This document shows, piece by piece, positions 21,339 through 32,375 of a stretch of 64,000 bases of DNA (position 1 is its first letter; each line of letters starts with the position of its first letter). Source of the stretch: Arbacia lixula (taxonomy: Eukaryota > Echinodermata > Echinoidea > Arbacioida > Arbaciidae); assembly GCA_963669155.1 (NCBI GenBank), contig OZ022583.1, positions 6,487,366-6,551,365 of the forward strand. Reading direction: 5' to 3'. The notes below the pieces were generated by a model. The model saw only the letters and a program-made list of their open reading frames with translations, ran no database searches and was not told the origin of the DNA. The position numbers and the translations under genes were made by a program.

Positions 21339-21539
21339 AGGGGAAGCGAGCTGAGTGTGGTCTCTCATTGACTGTGTGTTATAAATACGTATATAAATAT
21401 GTCTTAAAATATACATTTTCAGATAACTATACTAATAATGCACAGAATGAGTGAACCTATAATTGTATTTGTATAGAAAAACTAAGATGTTTCGAGAGGA
21501 AAAGTAGAAGTAACATGATTATTGCGATATAACATGTAT

Positions 21540-21606
<67 letters not shown>
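21540..21606. repeat. (GATA)n microsatellite, about 17 units
   Basis: Uninterrupted TAGA/GATA tetranucleotide array, ending in a GACA variant. Confidence 0.97.
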
Positions 21607-21607
<1 letters not shown>

Positions 21608-21814
21608 CAGATAATTAACACGTTATCATTCAACCGGGTCTGTATTCCTAGACTATATTAGCATTATGGGTAAGGAAACTGGCCAGGTATGAGTACTTTA
21701 GGACTCGAGATGACGCTTTTAGTTTGTATCTGCTTTAAAGTTCTGTAAAACATTGCAAACTCGTAAAGCAGAGCCAGCAAACAACCGTTCTGTCTTTGAA
21801 ATGCAGTATCCCCG

Positions 21815-22060
21815 TCTTATAGAGTTGCGCTTGATCTGAATCGATCACAAGTCCAAATCCCATCACTATAATGTACAGAGCTGCGATTATTGTCAGTCGT
21901 AACTCTGCATAAGACTCTGATTTGATAGTGAAAAGTCACATCTTACACAACAGTATGTCCGTGATAGATGAAAACCATAGATCAGCCAGTTCAAGAACTG
22001 ATTTGGTACTAAAACCACCACGGTGGATTGTAACCATCTTTTGGAACTATAAACATTTTT
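21815..22060. repeat. Family B repeat, copy B1 (long form)
   Basis: Begins CTTATAGAGTTGCGCTTGAT...CGATCACAAGTCC and continues into a body shared with B2 at 37.9-38.2 kb (GACTCTGATTT, AGTATGTCCGT, AAACCATAGATCAGCCAGTT, GGATTGTAACCA). The head contains an imperfect inverted repeat. Confidence 0.75.
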
Positions 22061-23060
22061 AACTTCGAGAACACTTTTTAACGCTGTTGTCGAACGAAAG
22101 ATAGATTATGGGTAACAAAATGAACATATGGCCCTTAAAGGCTTACTATGAAGATTGATTAGAAGGTATGTATTGGGAGAGCCAAGTGCGGGTGCAGGAT
22201 ATCCCTATTTTTGTTATTCAGTGTTATATATTTCCTGTCCAATGAATAAATGTGAAACAATCTACCACTAAAATCATGAAAGTGGAAATGTTAACACTTC
22301 AGGCATTTTTATATGACATCTGTTAGAGTTCAGGTGTGATAATACGATATTCATTTCTTCACGTTATTTCACAACATTCCATTTTTAAAACTGAAATCTT
22401 ACGTTAGTTTTAAGAGGCTTAAAAGAGTGTTTGTTGTCAATTTTGATTTGACACATATCTGTATAAATAATTTGCTGGAGTCTATGGAAATGAGCGAATG
22501 AGCGAAGACTTCCACTCCTTACGTCAATTCATTGACGCTCAATGCCTGAAAAGAAAACAAGCTCAATGGACTTCAAAAGCCTAGCATGTGTTTGCAGCCC
22601 ACAAAAGGCAGGTCCAAAGGCAGAGAGAGGGGAACAAATATATAATTGGCAGTCGCATAGTGAACATGTCGACGTCGAACGGACAGAGATTTATGCAAAT
22701 AGCCTGGCAGGTGGAGGATGGATGGGAAACACGTGGTAGCATCTTCTATTTTTTTTCTGTTAGTTCTTGACTGTATGGCATGGCGTCGGGGGTTCTGTTG
22801 ACGCCGTAGCCAACGGCGCGAGAAGAGGTTGGAGGTAAAGAGATGGGGGAAAAAAACTTGAAATAAGATCATTGAAGATGGGAAGGGGCAATGTACTTTG
22901 TTTGCCAAATTTCTCGCGTAAAATATTCATTCATGTGCGATTTTGACTTTTATAGGTTCTGGCATGGTGGCAAGAGTGGTTCGATTGAGAGCATATTTCA
23001 CTGGGATAGCTTCCGCTGACGGAATCATAATATGCGTTCAGCGGTGAAAGACACTCGTTC
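22061..23060. other. Intergenic, nothing recognised
   Basis: A frame at 22573-22908 (minus, 111 codons) has no recognisable feature. One AATGAATAAATGTG word near 22240. Confidence 0.45.
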
Positions 23061-23084
23061 ACTCCTCCCCATCCGATACCCCAA

Positions 23085-23128
<44 letters not shown>

Positions 23129-23226
23129 TCTCTCTCTTTCTCTCTCTGTAGATCTATATATCTATCTATCTCTCCTCCCCATCCGATACCTTTACCCCTC
23201 TCTCTCTCTCTCCCTCTCTCTCACTT

Positions 23227-23287
<61 letters not shown>

Positions 23288-23288
23288 T
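23061..23288. repeat. Duplicated CT-repeat block
   Basis: CTCCTCCCCATCCGATACC at about 23062-23080 and again at 23172-23190, each followed by a long CT array, so the unit of about 110 bp is duplicated. TATC units lie between. Confidence 0.88.
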
Positions 23289-24158
23289 CCTCTCCCTGTC
23301 TATCTATATAATATAATGTACGTGTTTATATGTATTATCTACTCTTATTTGTCTTACAGCATGTTTATCTCTTCCTCTACGCACTTTTTCGCACGCTTGT
23401 TCCATGTTAAATATTTATTTTCTGTTTATTGTTGCAATTTCTCACCGGATCTCACCAGATCAATCTTCATGAAGTACCCCATCATCCCACGCAATTATTT
23501 CCCTGACCATACACTACTTGTATCTTTATATTTCTCATTTGTGACTTATAAAATTGCTCATTTTGCTTTCTCTCCGATTTCATTCTTCTCTTGCTCAATA
23601 ATATATTTACTTATTCTCGTTTTCACCTCTTTAATCTTGTTCTATGTTATTGTTCAATTGTTATATTATTGTCATTTCCTTAACAGTATTATGATTATCA
23701 TGAGTTATATTATCATTATTTGTTAGTATCATTATAGCAATTCTTCGATATTCTTTTCTTCTCCTTATCACCCCCCCCCCCTCTTCTCCTTTATTATTCT
23801 TTCCCTTTTTGTCATCTTCTCATCAACTCCAGCCCCTCCTCATCATTTTCCTACCCCCCCCCCCCTCCGACCCCATCCCTCCTTCCCCACCCACCTCTCC
23901 CGTCACTCGTCTTGTTTCTTGTCTCATCATGGCATAAGTTATGATTCACCACACCGGGCGGAGAACACCTTGTGTGATCCACTACCGCGGAAGTAAACAG
24001 AGGAAATGGATTGTTTGAAAGGTAAAGGTCAAGTCTCCTTCAGAGAAGACTATTGATGCATACACCGCGAGGAGAAACACGAGGCATCCACGCGTACTAC
24101 ACAGAGACAATGAGCATGTTCAAAGTGCGTGCGTCCAGTAGAAGACTGGGCGACCGGT
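23289..24158. other. Intergenic, pyrimidine-rich with C runs
   Basis: C11 at 23771-23781 and C12 at 23854-23865. A 136-codon frame at 23316 is Phe/Ile/Ser/Tyr-rich and reflects T-rich composition. Confidence 0.5.
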
Positions 24159-24575
24159 CACTGGCGTAGCCAAACCATGAAAGGGGAGGGGTGGAGGTCC
24201 ATGCGACGCCCCCGTGCTTAAACGAAAACCTGAAAACAGGTAAACGAGAGATGAGAAAGCAAATGGTTGACCTTAATGATTCGGAACTTGTCGTACGAAC
24301 GATGTAGAGGAGGAGGTTGTCTAATGAAGGAGGGGGGCGGGGGTTCTGCTGAATAGAGAGAAGAGAGAGGGGAGACATCAAACAGCACACCTTAATTTTT
24401 TGGCATCTTTTGTTCAACTTCTGCAAAGGAGAGGGTTGTTTCAGGAAGGGGGTGGAAGTTCATGCTTAGAAGAAGAGGTATGAATGAAGATAAGTAAGAT
24501 ATTAGACTGCAAATGACACACCTTAATTATTCAAAATTCATCGTGCAGACGATGCAAAGTAGGAGGCTTTCTGCT
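24159..24575. repeat. Three-copy tandem repeat, unit about 119-131 bp, behind a CACTGGCGTAGC motif
   Basis: CCTTAATGATTCGG (24271), CCTTAATTTTTTGG (24390) and CCTTAATTATTCAA (24521) each head a diverged unit containing a GCAAAGGAGAGGGTTGTTT-like block. The array starts close to CACTGGCGTAGCCAAAC (24159), a word that often begins short transposon-like repeats in animal genomes. Confidence 0.7.
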
Positions 24576-25998
24576 CCCCCGCCCCCACCCACCCACACAC
24601 ACGCACCTCGCCCCCTCCTATAAACCAAACATTCCAGGCTGCACCATTTGCAGCGGTAGTGTGTTTGACTGACTGGACTTACTGAGAGCATTGGAATAGA
24701 ACAAGATGTTTGGAAATCCAAACACCAGACGTGCGAGGAAAGGATACGGTGGAGAGAAAACAGTGGCAAGTTGAGCGAAAAGTAATGTAGCAAGAAGTGC
24801 GAGCGAAAGGTGAAATGTTATTGAGCACAAGATAAAGGAAAAATAAGCATGGACGACGAGCAAACGAAGATTTAACAAATGTGGTTTCTTAATAAAGACC
24901 AGGGCTGAAAGTACGAAACTGTAAACTTTTCTTTAAGATGTCAAGTTGTTTCCTTATTTTGCTCTTAGCCATTTATACATTTTTGTATCCCAAATTAGCG
25001 ACATCCAGCAAGAAATTATATACTTTATAATATTCATAATATAATATTGATATTGAAATCAACATTTAAAACAAAATCGAGTTGATATGGAAAAATGTTG
25101 TAACATCATGTCAGCTCAAGTAATAATGGAAACATACAATATATTTTTTGCTTGCTTCTTAACGCAAATATTTTTATAAATTAACAGCTATATATTATGT
25201 ATATTTCAACCATATCTTACCAAAGGTGATATGTCCAAGTATGCTGAATGAGCCGCTTTGGTTGTAATTGAAATAAACTCGACCTTAAATGGGTCTGTAG
25301 GCATTAGGGTGGACTTTAAACGCAAAACGTATCCATAACAAGAATTCCCTGCTTACATTTTCCCAACGAATGTGTACAATATTGGATTTCCCCTTCCAAG
25401 GTAATGACACTTTGTTCGGGCCCGAAAGTCTCCGTACCCTCTATTTACCAGATTATGTATGCAATTTTATGAACCTTTCCCTTCACTCATCTCTCAGTAA
25501 TTATGATCTATGGTTGTATAGCGATAATGAGTTTTGAACTCGCATCGTAATCTAACATTTTCATATATTTTACTAATTTTCCATTAGTAATAAAGAGGAA
25601 AGTAATGTGATTTTTCTAATATGGCGGTCATGTTTGAAATAAAAGGAAGTTGTACAGGCACAGTCGATTCATAATAGGTCTATCATCATATTGTGCATAT
25701 ACGTATCTCGTCTTTCACAGATACATGTAGTAAGATTACAACGTATTAAACAAATGTTATATCTAAAGAGCCAGTAAGCATCATGCTTTATCTCCCATAA
25801 GATAGGATAATTCCTACAAGCTCTTTTTAGGAATTAAAGATGTTAGCAGTCTTTAATGATACAACTACGTAATCAGCGCTTGACATTTTCCTGTCTATCG
25901 TTACCGCTCTTCCAGCGTAATTTCTCTAAGGCCCTCTTTGTTCGTCTCATTAACGCAAAATAGGTCAAGTCACTGCAGGTAGTATAGACCTGTTTTCT
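24576..25998. other. Intergenic, nothing recognised
   Basis: C/CA-rich patch at about 24575-24615, then AT-rich unique-looking sequence. No gene supported. Confidence 0.5.
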
Positions 25999-26090
25999 TT
26001 AACTGTCTATGTGCCATGTGTGGATTTCTGTCACCGGTAATGCACACGAATTCCATAGAGCTGCATTTTATATGGCAACGGAAGGGTTAA
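25999..26090. mobile_element. Family P MITE, copy P2
   Basis: 92 bp. TTAACTGTCTATGTGCCATG at the left, ATATGGCAACGGAAGGGTTAA at 26070-26090 at the right, AATTCCATAGAGCTGCATT inside. The first bases after TTAA have diverged from CCCT. Confidence 0.85.
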
Positions 26091-26699
26091 TCACCGGGCT
26101 TCCATCTCCTCTCTCTACCTCTCGCTCACCACCGCTCCCTGGTTGATATACCGTTATCGAATCGGCACCGGGGATTAATAGAGCAATCGTTGCAAATAAG
26201 GTAATGCGAGTTTGAGGTTGTATCTGATTGGGTGCCTAATGGCTTCTAATGACAGCAGGGAATTGTTCTTGAGCGTCAGCCGTCCCGTTCGACAAAGACT
26301 TCATTATGACGCCTTTGAGGGAGCCGTTCTAGTTAATCCTCTCCATGTCTATTTTTCGCTGTGATTTCGTTTGGCTTAAAGGGACGGCGGCACCCAGGAG
26401 CTATTAAGGGGTACGTAATTACATCGCTCCCGGAATTGCAGGTATACAGGTATACAGGTCTGACAATTACCTGTAGAGGGAATTATCTTGCAAATAAACA
26501 TCATATGGATTATTTGCAGACTTCAAGCAGAAACAAAGTTGAAGTGCAATGTGATTACAGTCAGTTTGTAATGTATTAGGTTCAGCAATTATTTTTTCTC
26601 GAAGCAATTCACTAATTGGTGCCTTTGGTGACATCATAAAATACAATAATGTGATTGATGATAAAGAAGAGTCAAACAATCAAATTGGTTTTAAGGCAA
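26091..26699. other. Intergenic, locally higher complexity and GC
   Basis: 26100-26440 is less repetitive and less AT-rich than its surroundings, with homeobox-like TAAT words. It could be a conserved non-coding element, but nothing in the sequence alone proves it. No gene recognised. Confidence 0.35.
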
Positions 26700-26826
26700 G
26701 CCAAATGTGACCCGACGTTGATCCGAAGGTAACCCAAATGTGTGCCCCGAAGGTGACCGAGGCTAATCCGAAGCTGATCCGAAAAGCGATCAGGGAAGGT
26801 GTCCCGAAGGTGACCCAAAGACGACC
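26700..26826. repeat. Degenerate minisatellite, about 12 bp unit
   Basis: Variants of CCGAAGGTGACC (CCGAAGGTAACC, CCGAAGGTGACC twice, CCGAAGCTGATCC) recur about every 12 or 24 bases. Strongly diverged. Confidence 0.75.
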
Positions 26827-27113
26827 AGAACATTTTGATGCTGGCCGCAAAATAAACTACTTATGAAGTTGTGTACAAAATTATTCAGATTGCATTATTA
26901 GTGGCATCGCATTTTAAGAGGCATATATCTGCAATCATCCCCAAAAATGTAAATGCTAAATTGTAATATTACAATGGGTTCTCTATTCTTCATTTTCGTG
27001 TTATTCACGACTATGTGCCCTGATATATGCTGTGCAGTGACGTGACGTGTTACAGGAGTGGTTTTCATGATATCTTACCCTCAAATATGTGAAATTTGAT
27101 GTTCGATGGAACA
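26827..27113. other. Intergenic, nothing recognised
   Basis: Unique-looking sequence. Confidence 0.5.
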
Positions 27114-27190
27114 ATCACAGTGTTGCCACAGTGTGTTCACATAGTTTATCATGTGTTCACAGTGTTGTCACAGTGTGGCAATACTGTGAT
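27114..27190. repeat. Imperfect palindrome with CACAGTG repeats
   Basis: Arms 27114-27135 and 27169-27190 pair at 20 of 22 positions (ATCACAGTGTTGCCAC against GTGGCAATACTGTGAT) around a 33 bp loop. Confidence 0.8.
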
Positions 27191-29080
27191 CAAGTTCTCC
27201 TTTTTCTCTGTTTACGAGATAGGATGATAGCGAATTTAAAAAGGCTCTTTATTGTGGCTGGTACTTGTAGGCACGGATTTTACAATTTCATTATATTAAA
27301 AACTCAAAACGTATACAATATCACTTCCTTTGACTGTTTGTGTTATCGTTAACGTCAATGGCGTTATTGCACGCAGTTCTTATAGTGACGTACTATGGGC
27401 GGTGTTCCAATATGCCCCCCCCCTTCTCCCCCACCCCTCCCCACCCACCTTTCCCCATGCCAAAAGTTTTGATAGCTGCCATTGCTTAGCAACCTGTAGT
27501 TTCTAAGAACGTTTACCTATAGTGTATTATGATTACACGCTCAACTTGGCGTTTCAAATGGCACGTGGTATTATTGCAACAGGCCTTTGAATTAGAACTT
27601 ATAGTTTGTGGCAGAATTCTGCCTCGTAAAAGCGCATTCTCAAGGCTGGGCTTATTAAAATGTCCTTGGGGAAATAGTAACTCCTCTCATTCCTCCGATG
27701 AATATATATTTCTTCGAATGATATTCCTATCACACTTCTGTTCATTGATGTATCGAACCATATTCTCCACGAAGGTCTTGTGTATATGTAGAAGCACGTA
27801 GAACATTTATTAAGGCCAGTTCATTTGCTTTTTAAGGTTACCTCTTTTTCAGTTGCGATTAATGTGAACTTCTATTAATATTCTTATTACCTTCCTGAAG
27901 GAACTCTTAACAATGATCACGGGCCTATATGTGTAACACAAACATTTAGCATGCAATTGGAACAATTTCCTTGCTGTTCACGCTTAGTCATTTTCAATTT
28001 GTCGTCCACCTAGTTAATGTAGTTATACTATATTAGGTTGTTGTGTTAGGTATCTCTTTATGGATAGAGGGGTGATTGTTGTAATTACTGTTGTTAATGT
28101 TTTTCTGTTGTTTCACTTTGGAATGTTTCATTCCATATTGATGATAGCACTTACTTACTTCCTGCTCCCCCCTCCCCGTTCATTCCTCTCTTCCTACATG
28201 TCCACAGCCAGCCCTCCATCCCCCGTCCCCACTGGAACAAACACCACTCGTCCTCCAACGGAAACTTCCCGTATCTAGTGCATATCTCTCCTATATTTGC
28301 AGTCCCCAGTTTGATGTTTACAATATACACAAAAAGATTTAACACCAACAATTGACACAAAAATCCGGCAAGGAATAGTATGATTTCTTTTAACAAAATA
28401 CAAGGCAAGACATGCTGATCTTACAATATTGAAAATTGGAAAACGTAATTAATTAAGGCTGTCACTTTGAAGACACTATTAGGTTTCGAATCAATCAAAA
28501 TGATTATGTGCGTGTGACGCTCTGCCGTGCTTTTAAATAATATTGTTTGAACATTCGTCCCTGTAATCGGATATGGAAATCAAGCCATGAATTGAATATA
28601 GATACATATCAGACAAAGAATAGCAGCGTTAAAGTGCAACAAATTAATCATTAATGGAACCTACATTTGTCAGCTAGGACTGGGAATGTATGACATTCAA
28701 TACTTGCAAGATTTCAATCTCCACACACATTTAGCCATGTAGATTATCAGGAATGTGAATATCTAGAATAGTCTGTATTTCATTTCATTATCCATTCATT
28801 CCCCATTTCAAAAAGTGAAAACAATAGTATACAAAACAGTTCATTTATCGCACAGTGAATAAAGTACAGTAAATATTAGGGTTTTTGTTCACTAGAAAAT
28901 GGTATGTATTCATAAATGAAGGCTTATGGCTTAAATGGTGAGTAAGACATTCTTCTCCGGCGTGCTCATTATTTCAATTCTGCATCTTCATTTTCATCAT
29001 CATCGCAAACTGAATGTTTCTTTATATGACAAGATATGTTAACTTTTATGAAGTATATGAATACATGTACACATATAGAT

Positions 29081-29086
<6 letters not shown>
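27191..29086. other. Intergenic, nothing recognised
   Basis: Short C9 run (27415-27423) in C-rich DNA. Several small frames, none with recognisable features. Confidence 0.5.

Positions 29087-29121
<35 letters not shown>
29087..29121. repeat. (GA)n microsatellite
   Basis: About 17 GA units. Confidence 0.95.
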
Positions 29122-29126
<5 letters not shown>

Positions 29127-29999
29127 AATTCATACATATATGTTAGCCCCTCCACCGGACCCCTCCTCTCCCAACCCCTCCCTTCCTCGCACCCCTGGGC
29201 CTACCACCATGCCAACACTATCGCCTGCCATGTTTAATCTGTCAGTGCATGTTCACTGGTCTCAAAGGCCGGGCCGTGTTTATGCTTTGTCATTCAACCA
29301 TTTGCAAACGTTTAAGCAGCCTCTCCCGGGCTCGCGGAGTCCACTCTTCTAATGTACATAAACGGAAGGGAAATGGGTATGAGTAGGGATCGAGGAAACT
29401 ACATATGCTGATACACAGCGAATGTAATGAAACCAGAATGGCAGGTAGGTAGGTAGGTCCATTTCAGCATGCTCTTCCCATAGAACAATCCATTATCAGT
29501 CCACACACTATTTTTATTTTGGTGGTGTAATTATGATGGAAGGGGCGTTTCTAGGGAGGGACTGAAACAAGTCAAGATTATTCATTACGTGAAAACGGTT
29601 TCTTACAGTTCTGCCGTGGGTTAATGTACACACACGCCATGTACTTGACGCGCCCCATTCCTCTTCTTCAACCAAGCCTCAACTCTCTACTTGCCATGTG
29701 CGTGTTATTTCACCATCATTTCACACAAATCACATAGAGCATCGATGTATCTGGCACAAAAAGGTTTAAAGAAGTTGTGTTATAGCCAAGTAACCGCTCC
29801 CCCTGACCCCCCCCCCCTCCCCCCTCCCCACCACCACCACGACCCCCGCCTCCCACTCTTCCCTGTCACACGTTACATCGTATATATTAAAATGTATTTC
29901 GTCGTGGTCCCTTTCCCTGTTCAGCCCCGTAAGGTACGGGCCGCCTTTTTCAGGTTGACTTGTAGTTTAAGCATCCACCGCCCAACCCTCACACATATG

Positions 30000-30032
<33 letters not shown>

Positions 30033-30456
30033 ACACATATTTTACATAGGTGACTATATACACTAATTGGTCCCCTTCACTGCCCATTATTTACGGTTAT
30101 TTGAGGTCCTCCAAGGAAAACCTACCCTAAATATATATTATCAAAACACGTCGCACCTCTACCTTGGGCACTGACATCTCCCAAGACTATTAAACTCATG
30201 TATATATAATGCGCAGAGTACGCTCATGGCCAATGTTGTATACGAGAGTCTCCATCGTTGTCGAGGCGACCAATAGAATGAGTAGTAAGAGGGAAACCGA
30301 GTTAAGTTAACCCCTGTCATGCGTGCAGGTCATGTAGTTACAGTGTATGTGTATATGCACTACGTTCACATCTAGCGTAGATAGCGAATGTGCATGCGTG
30401 TGACAATGTAAAAGGCAGAACCACCACACGGGCACTACACATTCACACGGACTTCC
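29122..30456. other. Intergenic with C-rich and (CA)n patches
   Basis: C-rich run around 29810-29832, (CA)15 at 30001-30030, and a GGTA repeat near 29441-29457. The 120-codon frame at 29691 crosses these repeats and is not supported. Confidence 0.5.
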
Positions 30457-30547
30457 TTAACTCGTAGTGTGCCATGTATGCATTGTGTCACCAAAAACGA
30501 ACACATTCCCCATAGAGCAGCATTTTACGTGGCATAGGAAGGGTTAA
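30457..30547. mobile_element. Family P MITE, copy P3
   Basis: 91 bp between TTAA words. GTGTGCCATGTATGCATTG at the left, CCCATAGAGCAGCATTTTA inside, GTGGCATAGGAAGGGTTAA at the right. Confidence 0.85.
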
Positions 30548-30584
30548 AACGGCTGCAACAAACCATTGATTTATCCAGTTTATC

Positions 30585-30610
30585 TATCATATTTCCATGG
30601 AAATATGATA
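30585..30610. repeat. Perfect 26 bp palindrome
   Basis: Centred on CCATGG (30595-30600); the left half TATCATATTTCCA is followed by its exact reverse complement with no spacer. It lies in the 66 bp between P3 and P4. Confidence 0.9.
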
Positions 30611-30613
30611 TTA

Positions 30614-30706
30614 TTAAATCTGTTTGTGCCAGGCGTGGCATTTGTTTTACCAATAATGCACACAAATCCCATCGAACAGCATTTTATTTGGCAAGGGAAG
30701 GTTTAA
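30614..30706. mobile_element. Family P MITE, copy P4
   Basis: 93 bp between TTAA words. TGTGCCAGGCGTGGCATTTG at the left, CACACAAATCCCATCGAAC inside, TTTGGCAAGGGAAGGTTTAA at the right. Same orientation as P3. Confidence 0.85.
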
Positions 30707-31174
30707 AGTTCCCTTTAGCCGTTAGAACAGAATGACTATCTCGAATGAGAAGAAACTGAGTTATTAAGAAGCTCGATACATTTGGATGGCGATGAGTAAG
30801 TTCTTACTTCAATTTTACTTTTAATGTATGCTAAAAAAAAAAATGCACCACTGATGTGAATTATACGTGTGTTCAACTTGCAGCTCAATAGTCATCGTAT
30901 CATGCAATTGATGGTACTAAGTTCCTGGACTACTCTGATGATTTGCAATTTCAACTGTATGTATTGCAAAGTGTTACGACATTGTTAAAACATCATTTGC
31001 AAACCAAACCTCCTAGTGCGTGCTAGAAGCTTTCAGATGTCACTAGGGATTCTTTAAAGTTGGCCTTTATAACGACAACCGGTAGGGGACTGGAGGTCGA
31101 ACCCCATACAAATAAAAGACCCAACTTCCACCAATCTCCGTCCGCCGGGCACCACCCACACCATTGCGAGAATA
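30707..31174. other. Intergenic, nothing recognised
   Basis: Unique-looking sequence, poly-A near 30833-30843. Confidence 0.5.
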
Positions 31175-31323
31175 AAAGGCCGCCAAAGACGACACGATCC
31201 GTTCAGTCTTTGTGACGGGCTGAATCGCAGGAACCGGACATGGGATTTGTGAATGTAGGTGACGTCACATTTCCAGTCGTTGGCCCTTGTGACGGCGGAA
31301 TCGTGTCATCTTCGATGGCCCTT
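31175..31323 (-). mobile_element. Family D MITE, copy D1
   Basis: ~150 bp with inverted ends: left AAGGCCGCCAAAGACGACA, right GTGTCATCTTCGATGGCCCTT. Its reverse complement follows D2 (AAATCCCATG, CCGG, TCCTG, AGCCC, TCACA, GCTGAACGG/ACTGAACGG, GGATCGTGTCGT). Confidence 0.8.
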
Positions 31324-32008
31324 ACAATTGCTTTGAAATGAACATATCATTCATACCCTTTCCGTCTACATAGCGAAAGGTATAAGGACTGACGAAAAGG
31401 AATATACACTAGGATGTCCTACTGGTTTCATAATATGATATTACCACATATATCGCCCACCGCGATCTCACCTGGTTTGCAGATAAGTACATAGCATTCG
31501 GATTCGACAATATGCAACTATACGGATCATTAAACAATTGGCTAGAATCGTTTAGCCTTCACATCAATGGAACGGTTGCCTATGTAATTGGCCTGAAAAT
31601 CGATGACATTAAAAACAGGATTTGAGGAGAGCCGTACATATTACCCTCTACAACAATGACGTCACACTAGTCAATGGAACCATAATTTATGTATGCTATG
31701 TTGTATCCAATATCTCCGAATATATAAACATCATGAGCTCTTTGTTTGATTGGATTGGATTGGTTAGATTCGTAATGGTATCTAGCTGTGTGTGTACATT
31801 ATTACTGGAGTGGATGTTAATTTGAGTCCTACAACGTGATTGACTGCGGATTTGTGTTATTCATATTCAAGTAGGCCCCGTGATTATTTAGGTGGTTTTT
31901 CAACGATATTTCCAGTGATTACCATTCATAGTGCACTATGAGGTTTATCCGCTCGTACACTTTTACTCCTGCTGTGGCAATCATGCTGTTTCTCACGCTA
32001 ACGTATGA
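31324..32008. other. Intergenic, nothing recognised
   Basis: No supported gene or repeat. Confidence 0.5.
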
Positions 32009-32099
32009 TTAACCCTTCGAGTGGCAGGCAGAATGTCACTCTATGTGATTTGTATGTGTTGACAGTAAATGAATGCACATATCGCGCATTAAGAGTTAA
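32009..32099. mobile_element. Family P MITE, copy P5
   Basis: 91 bp. TTAACCCTTCGAGTGGCAGG at the left, CACTCTATGTGATTTGTATG inside, CATTAAGAGTTAA at the right. Orientation opposite to P2-P4. Confidence 0.85.
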
Positions 32100-32290
32100 A
32101 TCGTCTCTTCTTTACTGGTCATTATCAATCTCAAATATTGCTTAAATCCGGAGGCATAACCTATCGCTAGTGTTTGGAGCTTTTGCTTGGTTTCAGCTCG
32201 GAATAAACTGTTTCAACAATAGCGACATAACGCCGGTACAAACGCTATTTTGACGTGTCAGACATCCTTCCCGTTTCTCATCGTGTTCAG

Positions 32291-32375
32291 AGCCCCATTT
32301 TATAAAGACTTGCAATTGATCTGACTCAGTCGCAAGTCCAATTACGATCAATCCCAATTATACATAAGAAGGCCC
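32291..32375. repeat. Family B repeat, copy B3 (short)
   Basis: TTTATAAAGACTTGCAATTG and CAGTCGCAAGTCCAATTA match the family B head; the right side ATCAATCCCAATTATACATA is a weak inverted copy of the left. Confidence 0.65.

Noticed and set aside
27114-27190. Recombination signal sequence (RAG-type) based on CACAGTG words
   Set aside because: No matching A-rich nonamer at 12 or 23 bp spacing.
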